Below, in pieces: positions 1 through 8,704 of a stretch of 64,000 nt of DNA. The DNA is taken from contig JAUYQR010000011.1 of assembly GCA_030697175.1 (NCBI GenBank), positions 558,001 to 622,000 on the forward strand. The letters run 5' to 3'. Under the pieces are notes generated by a model. It was not told where the DNA came from and searched no databases. It saw only the letters and a program-made list of their open reading frames with translations. This DNA comes from Paracoccaceae bacterium. Lineage in GTDB: Bacteria; Pseudomonadota; Alphaproteobacteria; Rhodobacterales; Rhodobacteraceae. Position numbers and translations under genes: made by a program. Numbering within the stretch: the first letter of the stretch is position 1; the number at the start of each line of letters is the position of its first letter.

Positions 1-633
1 TTTGTCGCTCAGGTCGATTTCGGCTCTATCGGGGTTGTGATGGCCGACATGGCCCATTCGGTCATGGGCGGAGAGGGCGAATTTGCCGTGCTTTCCGCCA
101 CGCCCGACGCGGCAAACCAGAACGCCTGGATCGCGGCGATGGAAGAGGCGCTGAAGGACCCCAAGTATGCCAACATGAAGCTGGTTGATACCGTTTACGG
201 TGATGACCAGTCGGAAGTCAGCTACAACCGCGCGCTGGCTTTGGTCGACAGCCATCCAAACCTGAAGCTGATCATGTCGCCGACAACTGTCGGGATACAG
301 GCTTCGGCCAAGGCGATGCAGGACGAAGGCCTGTGCGACAAGGTCAAGGTTTCCGGTCTTGGCCTGCCGGCCGAGATGGTCAGCTACACGATGAATGGCT
401 GCGCGCCGGAGTTTGCGCTGTGGTCCTTCGTGGATCTTGGTTACCTCACCTACTACACGTCTTACATGCTGGCGACCGGCAAGATCAAAGGCGAGATCGG
501 CGAGACCTTCACCGCCGGACGCATGGGTGACTACACCATCGAGGAAGACCCTGGCCGTGCCGGCGCCAAGCGCATCCTGATGGGGCCGTTCACCGTCTAC
601 AACAAGGACAACGTCGAAGCCGAAGCGAAGTAG
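1..633 (+). CDS. rhaS: Rhamnose-type ABC transporter substrate-binding protein, 5'-truncated
   Basis: The reading frame is open from base 1 to the TAG at 631-633, so the N-terminus and signal peptide lie outside the window; about 210 residues are visible. The sequence is the C-terminal part of a periplasmic type I sugar-binding fold (repeats of A/S-T-P-D, 'AANQNAWI', '[10 protein letters not shown]'), which would capture the sugar in the periplasm and deliver it to the permeases. The specific rhamnose assignment comes from the next genes (ATPase, two permeases, mutarotase) rather than from this fragment alone. It is the first visible gene of a long (+) operon and is separated from the ATPase by a stem-loop. 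Confidence 0.85.
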   Translation, partial: FVAQVDFGSIGVVMADMAHSVMGGEGEFAVLSATPDAANQNAWIAAMEEALKDPKYANMKLVDTVYGDDQSEVSYNRALALVDSHPNLKLIMSPTTVGIQASAKAMQDEGLCDKVKVSGLGLPAEMVSYTMNGCAPEFALWSFVDLGYLTYYTSYMLATGKIKGEIGETFTAGRMGDYTIEEDPGRAGAKRILMGPFTVYNKDNVEAEAK

Positions 634-651
634 CGCCTCGAGGTCGACATA

Positions 652-683
652 GGCCAGTCCCTCCCGCTCCCGGGGGGCTGGCC
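652..683 (+). promoter_or_regulatory. Intergenic stem-loop between binding-protein and ATPase genes
   Basis: GGCCAG (652-657) pairs with CTGGCC (678-683), and CCC/GGG inside extends the stem. No T-run follows, so it is not a classical terminator. Stem-loops at this place in sugar ABC operons usually stabilise the upstream binding-protein mRNA so that more binding protein than ATPase is made; that role is inferred here. Confidence 0.5.
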
Positions 684-708
684 ACCCTTACCCTGAAGGT
701 TCCCGAGA

Positions 709-2202
709 ATGACCCCCGTTCTTGTCATGCGCGACATTTCCAAAAGCTTTGGCGGGACCACCGCCCTGTCGGCGTTTTCGCTGACGCTTGAGCCGGGGAG
801 GATCCACGCGCTGGTGGGCGAAAATGGCGCCGGAAAATCCACGCTTATCAAGACGATGACCGGCATTTACCAGCCGGACAGCGGCGAAATCGTGATCGAC
901 GACCGCCCCGTCACATTCCGTGGCACGGCTGATGCGCAGCGCGCAGGCGTCGCGGCGATCTATCAAGAGCCAATGGTATTCCCCGATCTTTCCGTGGCCG
1001 AGAACATCTTCATCAGCCATCAGGACCGGCCAAAGCTGATCAACTGGACGACCATGAATGACGAGGCGGCGGCGATGATCGCCCGTCTGGGCGTGACGCT
1101 TGACCCGCGGCGGGCAGCGGCAGAACTGACACTTGCCGAACAGCAGACCGTAGAAATTGCGCGGGCGATTTCGCTGAACGTCCGGGTGCTGATCATGGAT
1201 GAACCGTCGGCGTCGCTGTCGGACCACGAGGTGAAACGGTTGTTCGGTATTGCACGCGCCCTGCGTGATCAGGGTGTCGCGGTGCTGTACATTTCGCACC
1301 GGCTGGAAGAGATTTTCGCCCTGGCCGATACTGTCACGGTGATGCGCGACGGAAAGCACATTTCGACGCGACCGGTGCAAGAGGTTACCCAAGCCTCGAT
1401 GATCGCGGAGATGGTCGGGCGCGACATGGCTGGCCGCTTTGCCCGGGAGCCATCGAGGGACACTGGCGAGCGGCTGTTGAATGTGTCGAACCTGAGCCGA
1501 AGCGGTGCTTTCCACGACGTATCGTTTCACGTCAACCGGGGTGAGATCGTGTGTTTCTCGGGCCTCGTCGGGGCGCGGCGCACGGATGTCGGGCTTGCGT
1601 TGTTCGGCGTGGAGCCGGCGGATAGCGGTCTGGTTGAGTTGGGCGGGCAGGCCGTGGTGATTGCCAACCCGAAACAGGCACAGGCGCTTGGCATTGCCTA
1701 TGTGTCGGAGGACCGCCGAAAACTTGGATTGGCGATGACCGAGGGCATAGCCGCAAACATCACCCTCCCGATGCTGGGCAAGTACGCCGGAGCCTTTGGC
1801 TGGCTGGACCGGATGCGCGAACTGGCGGATGCAACGGCGTTTCGCAAGCAGTTGAACATCAAGGCAGCGAACCTGACGGTTCCGGTCGGCACGCTGTCCG
1901 GTGGCAATCAGCAGAAGGTGATGCTGGCTAAGTGGCTGAACACCAAACCGCGCCTGCTGATCGTGGATGAACCGACACGCGGGATCGATGTTGGGGCGAA
2001 GGCAGAAGTGCACCAGATCCTCCGCTCGCTCGCGGCCGAGGGCGTGGCGGTGGTCATAATATCTTCCGATCTGCCTGAGGTGCTGTCCCTGGCGGACCGT
2101 GTTCTGGTGATGCGGGAAGGCCGGATCGTTGGCGAGTTTGCCGGCGACGCTGCGACCGATGAGGCCGTGATGCGATTGGCCGTCGCGGCGGAGGTGGCCT
2201 GA
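709..2202 (+). CDS. rhaT: Sugar (rhamnose) ABC transporter ATP-binding protein, two NBDs
   Basis: This 497-residue protein carries two tandem ABC ATPase domains, as in the RbsA/XylG/RhaT sugar-importer family, and would power import through the two permeases that follow. The first domain has a Walker A GENGAGKST at about residues 37-45 and Walker B 'LIMDEPSA'. The second has the family's degenerate nucleotide site ('GLVGARRTD' instead of a Walker A) but keeps a canonical LSGGNQQK signature and 'LIVDEPTRGID'. The start ATG at 709 follows 'GGTTCCCGAGA'. Its stop touches the next start (ATGA-type overlap at 2202), indicating translational coupling. Confidence 0.93.
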   Translation: MTPVLVMRDISKSFGGTTALSAFSLTLEPGRIHALVGENGAGKSTLIKTMTGIYQPDSGEIVIDDRPVTFRGTADAQRAGVAAIYQEPMVFPDLSVAENIFISHQDRPKLINWTTMNDEAAAMIARLGVTLDPRRAAAELTLAEQQTVEIARAISLNVRVLIMDEPSASLSDHEVKRLFGIARALRDQGVAVLYISHRLEEIFALADTVTVMRDGKHISTRPVQEVTQASMIAEMVGRDMAGRFAREPSRDTGERLLNVSNLSRSGAFHDVSFHVNRGEIVCFSGLVGARRTDVGLALFGVEPADSGLVELGGQAVVIANPKQAQALGIAYVSEDRRKLGLAMTEGIAANITLPMLGKYAGAFGWLDRMRELADATAFRKQLNIKAANLTVPVGTLSGGNQQKVMLAKWLNTKPRLLIVDEPTRGIDVGAKAEVHQILRSLAAEGVAVVIISSDLPEVLSLADRVLVMREGRIVGEFAGDAATDEAVMRLAVAAEVA

Positions 2203-3197
2203 TGCGCATTTCGCTGGGCACGCTGCGGATTATCGTGCTTCTGGGTGTGTTTGCAGCAACAGTGTTGTTCTTTGCCAGCCAGATTGACGGCTATCTGAAT
2301 GCGCGCCTGTTCAACCGGATCTCTGGGTCGGTTGCCGTCATCGCGTTGATTGCTGTGGGGCAGGCCTTCGTTGTGCTGACCCGCAACATCGACCTGTCCA
2401 TTGGATCGGTGGTGGGCTGCACCGCCTATTTCACAGGTGGCATCCTTATGGCCTACCCGGATCTGCCGCCCCTGCTGGTTCCGTTGCTGGCCATGCTGAT
2501 TGGCGGGATTTTTGGGGCGCTGAATGGGTTCCTTGTGGCCCGGTTTCGGCTGCCGTCGATCATCGTGACGTTGGCGACGTTGGCAATCTTTCGGTCGATC
2601 CTTGTTCAAAGCTCGGATGGATCGTCGATCACCACGGAAAGATTGCCGGTCTGGCTGACGAGTTTCGCCACGCAGAACGCCTTCAGCATCGGTGAGTTGC
2701 AGATGCGGTGGATCGTGGTGATATCGGTCGTGGTCGTGCTGGTGGCGCATGTCTTCCTGACGCGGTTTCGTGCGGGACGGCAGTTCTTTGCGATCGGGTC
2801 CAATCCGGATGCAGCGGCCTTTGCCGGCATCAATGCGGGGCGGACGATCTTTCTGGCCTTCGTGATCTCGGGGGCGCTGGCGGGCCTTGCCGGCTTTATG
2901 TTCCTGTCGCGCTTTGGCAACATCACCGTGGTCGCGGGGCTGGGTCTGGAGTTGAAGTCGGTCGGTGCGGTTGTTGTCGGCGGCGTCAACATCTTTGGCG
3001 GCTCGGGGAACGTGCTTGGGGTTCTGATCGGCGCGGCACTTATTGATGTGATCGACACCTCGCTTGTCCGCTGGGAACTGGTCAGTGAATTTTGGCGCGA
3101 GGCAGTTTTGGGGCTTCTGATCCTGACCGCCGTTGCTGCCGATACCGTGCTGATGCGGCGCTTGCTGAAACGAAAGACCGATGGAGGCCAACAATGA
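2202..3197 (+). CDS. rhaP: Rhamnose-type ABC transporter permease
   Basis: A 331-residue, strongly hydrophobic membrane protein of the BPD_transp_2 family (RbsC-like), with 8-10 predicted membrane spans. Family features visible are 'NIDLSIGSVVG' in the N-terminal third, and 'GLELKSVGAVVVGGVNIFGGSG' (here split by family variation) near residue 250. It would form half of the inner-membrane channel with the next gene. Start and stop overlap both neighbours by a few bases, so the transporter genes are translationally coupled. The rhaP/rhaQ naming order follows the operon convention and cannot be proven from sequence. Confidence 0.9.
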   Translation: MRISLGTLRIIVLLGVFAATVLFFASQIDGYLNARLFNRISGSVAVIALIAVGQAFVVLTRNIDLSIGSVVGCTAYFTGGILMAYPDLPPLLVPLLAMLIGGIFGALNGFLVARFRLPSIIVTLATLAIFRSILVQSSDGSSITTERLPVWLTSFATQNAFSIGELQMRWIVVISVVVVLVAHVFLTRFRAGRQFFAIGSNPDAAAFAGINAGRTIFLAFVISGALAGLAGFMFLSRFGNITVVAGLGLELKSVGAVVVGGVNIFGGSGNVLGVLIGAALIDVIDTSLVRWELVSEFWREAVLGLLILTAVAADTVLMRRLLKRKTDGGQQ

Positions 3198-4159
3198 GGC
3201 AGTTGCGATCGACGCTTGCCAGTTGGGAGGGCTTTCTGCTGGCGGTTCTAGTGCTGATCTATCTGGTGAATGCCCTGAATTCTGCTGTGTTTCTGACAGT
3301 TGGCAACCAGATCAACATGTTTCAGTTATCGGTCGAAAAGATCATCGTGGCGCTGGTGATGACCTTCGTGATCATCAACGGCGAGATTGACCTGTCGGTT
3401 GCTTCGGTCATGGGTCTGGCGGCTTGCGCGTTTGGCTGGCTGGTGCAGGCCGGGGTTCCGGGCGCAGCGGCGGTCGCCATTGCGCTGGCGATCGGGTTTC
3501 TTTGTGGTGCGTTCAATGCATTCTTCATCGTGTGGTTCGGCATCCCGTCGCTCGTCGTGACCTTGGCCACGATGATTGCGTTTCGAGGGTTTGCCCGGAT
3601 ACTGGTCGAGGATCGCGGGATAAGCGACTTCCCCGCCTGGTTTGACCGCCTGGGACAGGGCGGTTTCATCGGTCCCGTTCCCTTCGCAATGGTGCTTTTC
3701 GCCGTTCTGGCGGTGCTGGCCTACCTGCTGCTGCAACGGACCGCATTCGGCAGGAAGGTCTACTTCATCGGCGCCAACCGGGCTGTTGCCGAGTATTCGG
3801 GGCTGGACGTGAAGATGGTGAAGGCCAAGATCTTCATCGCTTCGGGAGTCGTGTCGGCGCTTGCCGGGCTTTTGTTTGCCGCGCGGGTGGGTGCGGTTCG
3901 GGGCGACATCGCAAGCGGGTTCGAGCTTGACGTGATCACCATGGTGTTGCTTGGCGGGGTGAGCATCTTTGGCGGCGCGGGAACCATGTCCGGAACGATC
4001 CTGGCGATTCTCATCGTCCTTTCCATGCGCAACGGCATGGCGCTGCAGAACATCACCGGGCATATCCAGACGGGCGTACTGGGCGTGTTGCTGATCCTGT
4101 CGGTCATGGTTCCGATCATCCGCGAGACCGGCAGCCGAATGTTGGCGAGGACGCGATGA
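3194..4159 (+). CDS. rhaQ: Rhamnose-type ABC transporter permease, second subunit
   Basis: A 321-residue hydrophobic permease of the same family as its upstream neighbour, with 'NGEIDLSVASVMG' and 'DVITMVLLGGVSIFGG' as the matching family motifs. The ATG at 3194 is chosen over an in-frame GTG/ATG at 3092 because it makes the 4-base ATGA overlap with the previous stop and starts just ahead of the first membrane segment. The two permeases are clearly paralogous and would assemble as a heterodimer with the two-domain ATPase. Confidence 0.9.
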   Translation: MRQLRSTLASWEGFLLAVLVLIYLVNALNSAVFLTVGNQINMFQLSVEKIIVALVMTFVIINGEIDLSVASVMGLAACAFGWLVQAGVPGAAAVAIALAIGFLCGAFNAFFIVWFGIPSLVVTLATMIAFRGFARILVEDRGISDFPAWFDRLGQGGFIGPVPFAMVLFAVLAVLAYLLLQRTAFGRKVYFIGANRAVAEYSGLDVKMVKAKIFIASGVVSALAGLLFAARVGAVRGDIASGFELDVITMVLLGGVSIFGGAGTMSGTILAILIVLSMRNGMALQNITGHIQTGVLGVLLILSVMVPIIRETGSRMLARTR

Positions 4160-4884
4160 AGCAACCGAAGCTCCGCCTTGTGGCAACGCTGGCCGACCCG
4201 ATCAGCAAGAAGTCGGTTTCGGAGATGGTGGTTCAGCGCATTCTGGATCTGGTCAAGGCCGGGCATCTTGCGGCCGGTGACAAGCTGCCGTCTGAGCGCG
4301 ACCTTGCCGAGCAGCTTGATGTGAGCCGCCCCACCATTCGCGAGGCGCTGCGGGCGCTTTCCATCCTTGGCGTTCTGGAGATCAGGCATGGGGGCGGGGT
4401 CTATGTCACCGCGCTGAATGCCGAGGAACTGCTGTCGCCGATGGATTTCTTTGTCTCTCTGAACGCACAGAACATGGCTGAACTGTTCGACGCGCGGATC
4501 TATTTTGAACCGATGCTTGCCGGTCTGGCGGCGGAGCGGTTGACCGTTACCGCGCTTGAACGGCTGGCGACTTTGGTGGCCGCCCAAGTGGCCGATCCGG
4601 AAGACGCCGATGTGTTTCACGACACCGACGTGGAGTTTCACAAGACCATTCTTGAAGCGTCGGGCAACGATTTCCTTTCGCGGTTTGGAAAGCTGCTTCA
4701 GGTGCTTGGCGACCAAGGCAGACAGGCTTTTCAGAAGCGAAAGTCGATTCGCCAGCAGTCGATCGAGGACCATCAGGTCATTCTTTCGGCCCTGCAGGCA
4801 CATGATCCGGTTGGTGCGCAGCGAGCGATGCGCCAGCACATGATAAATGTCCGCAACGCGCTTAGGGAGGTGACAGGTGCGTAA
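4156..4884 (+). CDS. FadR/GntR-family transcriptional regulator
   Basis: A 242-residue regulator with an N-terminal winged helix-turn-helix (about residues 15-80, 'GDKLPSERDLAEQLDVSRPTIREAL') and a C-terminal all-helical FCD ligand-binding domain. FadR-type regulators of sugar-acid operons are usually repressors released by a pathway intermediate. Its location inside the operon, between importer and enzymes, makes it the probable local regulator and implies autoregulation. It overlaps the preceding gene by ATGA and the next gene by 8 bases. The ligand is unknown; a 2-keto-3-deoxy sugar acid or aldonate is the obvious guess. Confidence 0.92.
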   Translation: MKQPKLRLVATLADPISKKSVSEMVVQRILDLVKAGHLAAGDKLPSERDLAEQLDVSRPTIREALRALSILGVLEIRHGGGVYVTALNAEELLSPMDFFVSLNAQNMAELFDARIYFEPMLAGLAAERLTVTALERLATLVAAQVADPEDADVFHDTDVEFHKTILEASGNDFLSRFGKLLQVLGDQGRQAFQKRKSIRQQSIEDHQVILSALQAHDPVGAQRAMRQHMINVRNALREVTGA

Positions 4885-5920
4885 GGCAAGAATAGCAGTT
4901 CTTGGCGCAGGCTGGTGGGGCGCACACGTCTACATCCCCTCGCTGCTGGCTGATCCGACCGTTGATCTTGTGGCCGTGAACCGCCGCGATCCCATGGCGC
5001 TGAAGGAAATCACCGACAGGTTCGGCATTGCCAAGGGTTACACGGACTACCGGGAATTGCTGGCAGCGGAAAAGCCTGACGGTGTGGTGATCGTTTCGCC
5101 CCACACGGTGCACCACGAACAGGCGATGGCTGCGCTTGATGCTGGCGCGCATGTGTTGATCGACAAGCCGATGGCAACCAGCGCGGCGCAGGCGCGGAAA
5201 ATAGTCTCGAAGGCCGCAGAAAAGGGGCTGCAGATCGTCATTCCCTACGGCTGGAATTTCAAGGACTTTACCCGGCAAGCGGCCGATCTGATGCGCGCTG
5301 GAGAAATTGGCACCATTCGCCATGTCGTATGCCAGATGGCCAGCCCGACCGAAGACCTGTTCGGCGGACAGGGGCTGGTCGAGACACGCGATCACATGTT
5401 TCAGCCGCGCAAGGAGACCTGGGCCGATCCGGCAAACGCGGGCGGTTACGGCTGGGGGCAGCTTAGTCATGCGCTGGGCCTGATGTACGCGCTGGTCGAT
5501 GACGCCCCTGCCGAGGTTTATGCGATTGTCGGTCGGTCGCCCGCAGGCGTCGATTGGTATGATGCAGCGACCTTGCGCCTTGCATCCGGTGCAACCGCGG
5601 TCGTTTCGGGTTCATCCACCGTGCCGAAGCACTGCGGTTATCAGGTCGACATTCGCATCTTCGGGTCGGACGGGATGCTGCTGATCGACGTGGAGCGCGA
5701 GCGGATGGAAGTGCGGCGCAAGGATGGTCGCGACACGGTTGTGGATATTCCGAAAGGGCAAGGTGCTTATGAGTGCATTGAGCCGACCCAGCGCCTGGCG
5801 CAGATCTGCCTGGGGACGGCCACCCGTAATGAGGCCCCCGGGATGATCGGCCAGCGTACCGTCGAAACGCTGGACGCCATGTACCGATCTTTCGCTTCTG
5901 GCAAGCCGGAGGCGGTGTGA
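4877..5920 (+). CDS. Gfo/Idh/MocA-family NAD(P)-dependent oxidoreductase
   Basis: A 347-residue oxidoreductase starting at GTG 4877, preceded by the strong AGGGAGGTGA Shine-Dalgarno sequence. The N-terminal Rossmann domain shows 'VLGAGWWG' at about residues 8-15, and the family EKP motif appears as 'IDKPMA' near residue 97; the C-terminal half is the expected substrate/dimer domain. Family members oxidise sugars or inositols at a ring hydroxyl. In this operon it could be the sugar 1-dehydrogenase that makes the aldonolactone, but the SDR at 6993 is an equally good candidate for that step. Confidence 0.88.
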   Translation: MRKARIAVLGAGWWGAHVYIPSLLADPTVDLVAVNRRDPMALKEITDRFGIAKGYTDYRELLAAEKPDGVVIVSPHTVHHEQAMAALDAGAHVLIDKPMATSAAQARKIVSKAAEKGLQIVIPYGWNFKDFTRQAADLMRAGEIGTIRHVVCQMASPTEDLFGGQGLVETRDHMFQPRKETWADPANAGGYGWGQLSHALGLMYALVDDAPAEVYAIVGRSPAGVDWYDAATLRLASGATAVVSGSSTVPKHCGYQVDIRIFGSDGMLLIDVERERMEVRRKDGRDTVVDIPKGQGAYECIEPTQRLAQICLGTATRNEAPGMIGQRTVETLDAMYRSFASGKPEAV

Positions 5921-6681
5921 TGAAATGGCCGACCAGTCGCGCCGATATCGTCAGATCGGGGTTCTCTACCCCGCTGGATGCGCCGATGGTGCCGCCGTTC
6001 CCGTTCACATTTCGCGACGCGGAAATCCTGACGCTGACCTATCGCACCCACCCGGAGGCAATTCCTGCGCTGCTGCCGGAGCCGCTCGTCTCGACAGGGG
6101 ACCGGGTGATGATCCACGTCTACAAGATGAACGATACCGATTGGCTTGGCCCTTATCACGAGGTCAACGTGATGGTCGGGGCGACACTTCCCGGCAAGGC
6201 AACGGGCGCCTATTCGCCGTGGCTGTTCCTGTCGTCAGATATCGGCGTGGCGCATGGGCGCGAGCTGCACGGCCAGCCGAAGAAAATGGGCAATCCCAAG
6301 CTGGAGTTTCGCGGTGATCTGATTGTCGGAAGCCTTGAAAGAAACGGGATCGACGTGCTGACGGGGACCATGCCTTACAAGCAGGCGCGGGCCGAGATCT
6401 CGGACCTTTCGGCAATCTTTCCTTTCGCCACCAATCTGAACCTGAAGGCCATCGACCATATCGACGGCACCCCAGCGATCCGCCAGCTTACCTCGCGCCA
6501 ACTGGCAGATGTGCAGGTCACAGAATGTTGGCGCGGCCCCTGCACGGTGGAGCTTCGTCCCAATGCACAGGCACCGCTGCACCGCCTGCCGGTCGTTGAG
6601 ATGCTGGACGGGTTTTACTGGAAGGCCACATTCACCCTGGTGCCAGGTGTCATCCTGCACGATTATCTGACGGAGGTTTGA
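5920..6681 (+). CDS. Acetoacetate decarboxylase (ADC)-like family enzyme
   Basis: A 253-residue protein with the ADC fold. The Lys-Lys pair that forms the Schiff base and tunes its pKa in true ADC is present in 'GQPKKMGNPK' (about residue 120), and the conserved glutamate lies in 'YHEVNVMV'. The family includes real decarboxylases and also aldolase-dehydratases acting on 2-keto acids. No sugar route I know needs an acetoacetate decarboxylase, so it may act on a 2-keto or diketo intermediate, or as lactonase/aldolase replacement. Start: ATG 5920 overlaps the previous TGA; GTG 5917 is an alternative. Confidence 0.8.
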   Translation: MKWPTSRADIVRSGFSTPLDAPMVPPFPFTFRDAEILTLTYRTHPEAIPALLPEPLVSTGDRVMIHVYKMNDTDWLGPYHEVNVMVGATLPGKATGAYSPWLFLSSDIGVAHGRELHGQPKKMGNPKLEFRGDLIVGSLERNGIDVLTGTMPYKQARAEISDLSAIFPFATNLNLKAIDHIDGTPAIRQLTSRQLADVQVTECWRGPCTVELRPNAQAPLHRLPVVEMLDGFYWKATFTLVPGVILHDYLTEV

Positions 6682-6996
6682 ATGGCATCCTATGCATGGG
6701 TTCTGGGCGTCCGCCCCGGCTATGAGGCCGAATACAAGCAGCGCCACGACGATCTTTGGCCTGAAATGGACGCGACGCTTCGCCGGTCTGGCATCAGCAA
6801 CTACCATATCTTCCGACACGGCCTGACTCTGTTCGGATATTTCGAGACGGACGATCTGCAAGCCACCATCGACTATCTGAAAACAGACCCGATCAACGCA
6901 AAATGGTCGGAAAGCATGGCGCCGATCATGCAGATCGACATCGACAGCCGAACCGGATTTCCCTTTCTCCTCCCCAAGCAATGGAGCCTCGATTGA
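6682..6996 (+). CDS. rhaM: L-rhamnose mutarotase
   Basis: A complete 104-residue member of the L-rhamnose mutarotase (RhaM/RhaU, DUF718) family, which interconverts alpha and beta anomers of 6-deoxy sugars. The characteristic N-terminal pattern is intact: Tyr18, His22 and Tyr41 in 'EYKQRHDDLWPEM' and 'SGISNYHIF', matching the positions described as active-site residues in the E. coli enzyme. It starts immediately after the preceding stop (TGAATGG). This gene is the best internal support for a 6-deoxyhexose (rhamnose, less likely fucose) as operon substrate. Confidence 0.93.
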   Translation: MASYAWVLGVRPGYEAEYKQRHDDLWPEMDATLRRSGISNYHIFRHGLTLFGYFETDDLQATIDYLKTDPINAKWSESMAPIMQIDIDSRTGFPFLLPKQWSLD

Positions 6997-7736
6997 CCCT
7001 CTCAGGCAAGACCGCCCTCGTCACCGGCGGCAATCGCGGCATCGGGCTGGCGGCCGTCAAGGCGCTGGCCGCGATGGGCGCCACGGTCCACTTCACCGCG
7101 CGAACTGCCGCAAACATCGCCGCCGCCCAGCGCGAGCTTGGGCCAGTCAAGGCCATTGGCCACCACGCAAACATGACCGACCGCGACGCCATGACAACGG
7201 TGCTGGAGAATGGCTTTGACATCCTCGTAAACAACGCCGGGGTTATTGGCCCGATTGGCCGGATGCTCGACATTTCGCCCGAAGACTGGGGCACGAACAT
7301 CGAAACCAACCTGATCGCGGCGTTCCATGCGACGCAAGCAGCAATGCGCCATATGGTGGCCAAGGGCGGGGGCACGATCATCAACCTGTCTTCCGGCGCG
7401 GCCCACCGCCCGATGGAAGGGTGGAGTGCCTATTGCTGCGGCAAGGCCGGGCTTGCGATGTTGACCCGTGCGATCCATGAGGAATATGCCCCACAGGGTA
7501 TCCGGGTGTTCGGCTTTGCGCCGGGTGTGGTGGATACCGACATGCAGGGCAGCATCCGTGCTTCGGGAATCAACCCGGTCTCGAAAATTCCGCGTGAAAA
7601 CCTGGCCCCTGCGGAGGAACCTGCAAAGGCTATTGCATGGCTTTGCTCTCCAGCCGCCGATGCGCTGGCCGGACAGGAGGTTGACGTGCGCAACCCCGAC
7701 CTGCGCAAGTCAGTTGGACTGAGGGCGTTGGAATGA
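6993..7736 (+). CDS. SDR-family NAD(P)-dependent oxidoreductase
   Basis: A 247-residue classical short-chain dehydrogenase: cofactor motif TGGNRGIG near the N-terminus, 'NNAGV' near residue 85, and catalytic Ser-Tyr-Lys in 'NLSSGA...YCCGK'. I choose TTG 6993, which forms a TTGA overlap with the rhaM stop and has GGAG six bases upstream; ATG 6981 would give four more residues but has no ribosome site. In this operon it is a candidate for the sugar dehydrogenase or for an intermediate-oxidising step. It overlaps the next gene by ATGA. Confidence 0.9.
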   Translation: MTLSGKTALVTGGNRGIGLAAVKALAAMGATVHFTARTAANIAAAQRELGPVKAIGHHANMTDRDAMTTVLENGFDILVNNAGVIGPIGRMLDISPEDWGTNIETNLIAAFHATQAAMRHMVAKGGGTIINLSSGAAHRPMEGWSAYCCGKAGLAMLTRAIHEEYAPQGIRVFGFAPGVVDTDMQGSIRASGINPVSKIPRENLAPAEEPAKAIAWLCSPAADALAGQEVDVRNPDLRKSVGLRALE

Positions 7737-8689
7737 AGCGCGTCGTCGTCACCGATGCCACGTTCCCCAGCGTGACCAAGGAAGAATTGGCCGCCCGTGC
7801 CGCAGGGGCCGTTCTAGAGCGCCATGCGTGCAAGACCGCCGACGAGGTCGCCACGGCGATCAAGGGCGCAGATGTGGCCGTGGTGCAGTTCGCTCCGCTG
7901 ACCCGCGCCGCCATTGCCGGTATGGCACCGGGTGGAACCGCCATCCGCTACGGTGTGGGTTACAACAACTTTGACGTGGCCGCGCTGAACGACCATGGAA
8001 TCAAGGCCGCCTATGTGCCGGACTACTGCACAGCCGAGGTTGCAGATCACACCGCCGCCTCGATCCTTGCGCTTTTGCGCAAGCTTCCCGCGCTGGACGC
8101 ATCCGTGCGGAAGGGAGACTGGGCTGCCGTTGGCGTCTCCAGACCGTTGAAAAGTTTTGCTGAAACCACTGTCGGATTTCTTGGTTTCGGTCGCATCGCG
8201 CAAGAGGTTGCCAGCCGCCTTTCGCCATTCGGCTTTCAGTTCCTGGCGCATGATCCCTACTTTACCGGCAGCTTTCCTCGCCTGACGTTGACCGATTTGC
8301 CCACGCTGTTGACACAGGCGGATGCGCTGACCCTTCACGCCCCGGCAACGCCGGAAACCACGGGCATCATCAACGCCGTGACCCTTCGGCAAATGAAGCC
8401 CAGCGCCGTTCTCGTGAATACCGCCCGTGGCGATCTGGTTGACGAGGCGGCGTTGGCCAACGCGCTGACGCAAGGGGTAATCGGGGGTGCAGCGCTGGAT
8501 GTGTTCCAAACCGAACCCCTGCACGCCAACAATCCGCTTCGGGCCGCGCCAAACCTTCTGCTTGGCCCCCATGCCGCGTGGTATTCCGATGTGGCGGTGG
8601 AACGGCTACAAAGCCTTGTTGCCGACGAAATAACCCGCGCGCTGACCGGGCAGGGCGTTCGCAAAGCTGTTCCCGGTTCCACCGCCTGA
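7733..8689 (+). CDS. D-2-hydroxyacid dehydrogenase family protein
   Basis: A 318-residue NAD-dependent dehydrogenase of the D-isomer-specific 2-hydroxyacid (phosphoglycerate dehydrogenase/CtBP-like) family. The Rossmann motif is 'GFLGFGRIAQEVA', and the catalytic Arg, Glu and His are in 'VNTARGDLVD', 'FQTEPL' and 'GPHAAWYS'. It would interconvert a 2-keto acid and a D-2-hydroxy acid in the cytoplasm. The known diketo rhamnose route does not need such an enzyme, so it may act on a side product or mark a different branch. Confidence 0.88.
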   Translation: MKRVVVTDATFPSVTKEELAARAAGAVLERHACKTADEVATAIKGADVAVVQFAPLTRAAIAGMAPGGTAIRYGVGYNNFDVAALNDHGIKAAYVPDYCTAEVADHTAASILALLRKLPALDASVRKGDWAAVGVSRPLKSFAETTVGFLGFGRIAQEVASRLSPFGFQFLAHDPYFTGSFPRLTLTDLPTLLTQADALTLHAPATPETTGIINAVTLRQMKPSAVLVNTARGDLVDEAALANALTQGVIGGAALDVFQTEPLHANNPLRAAPNLLLGPHAAWYSDVAVERLQSLVADEITRALTGQGVRKAVPGSTA

Positions 8690-8704
8690 CATGAAGGAAA
8701 GAAG

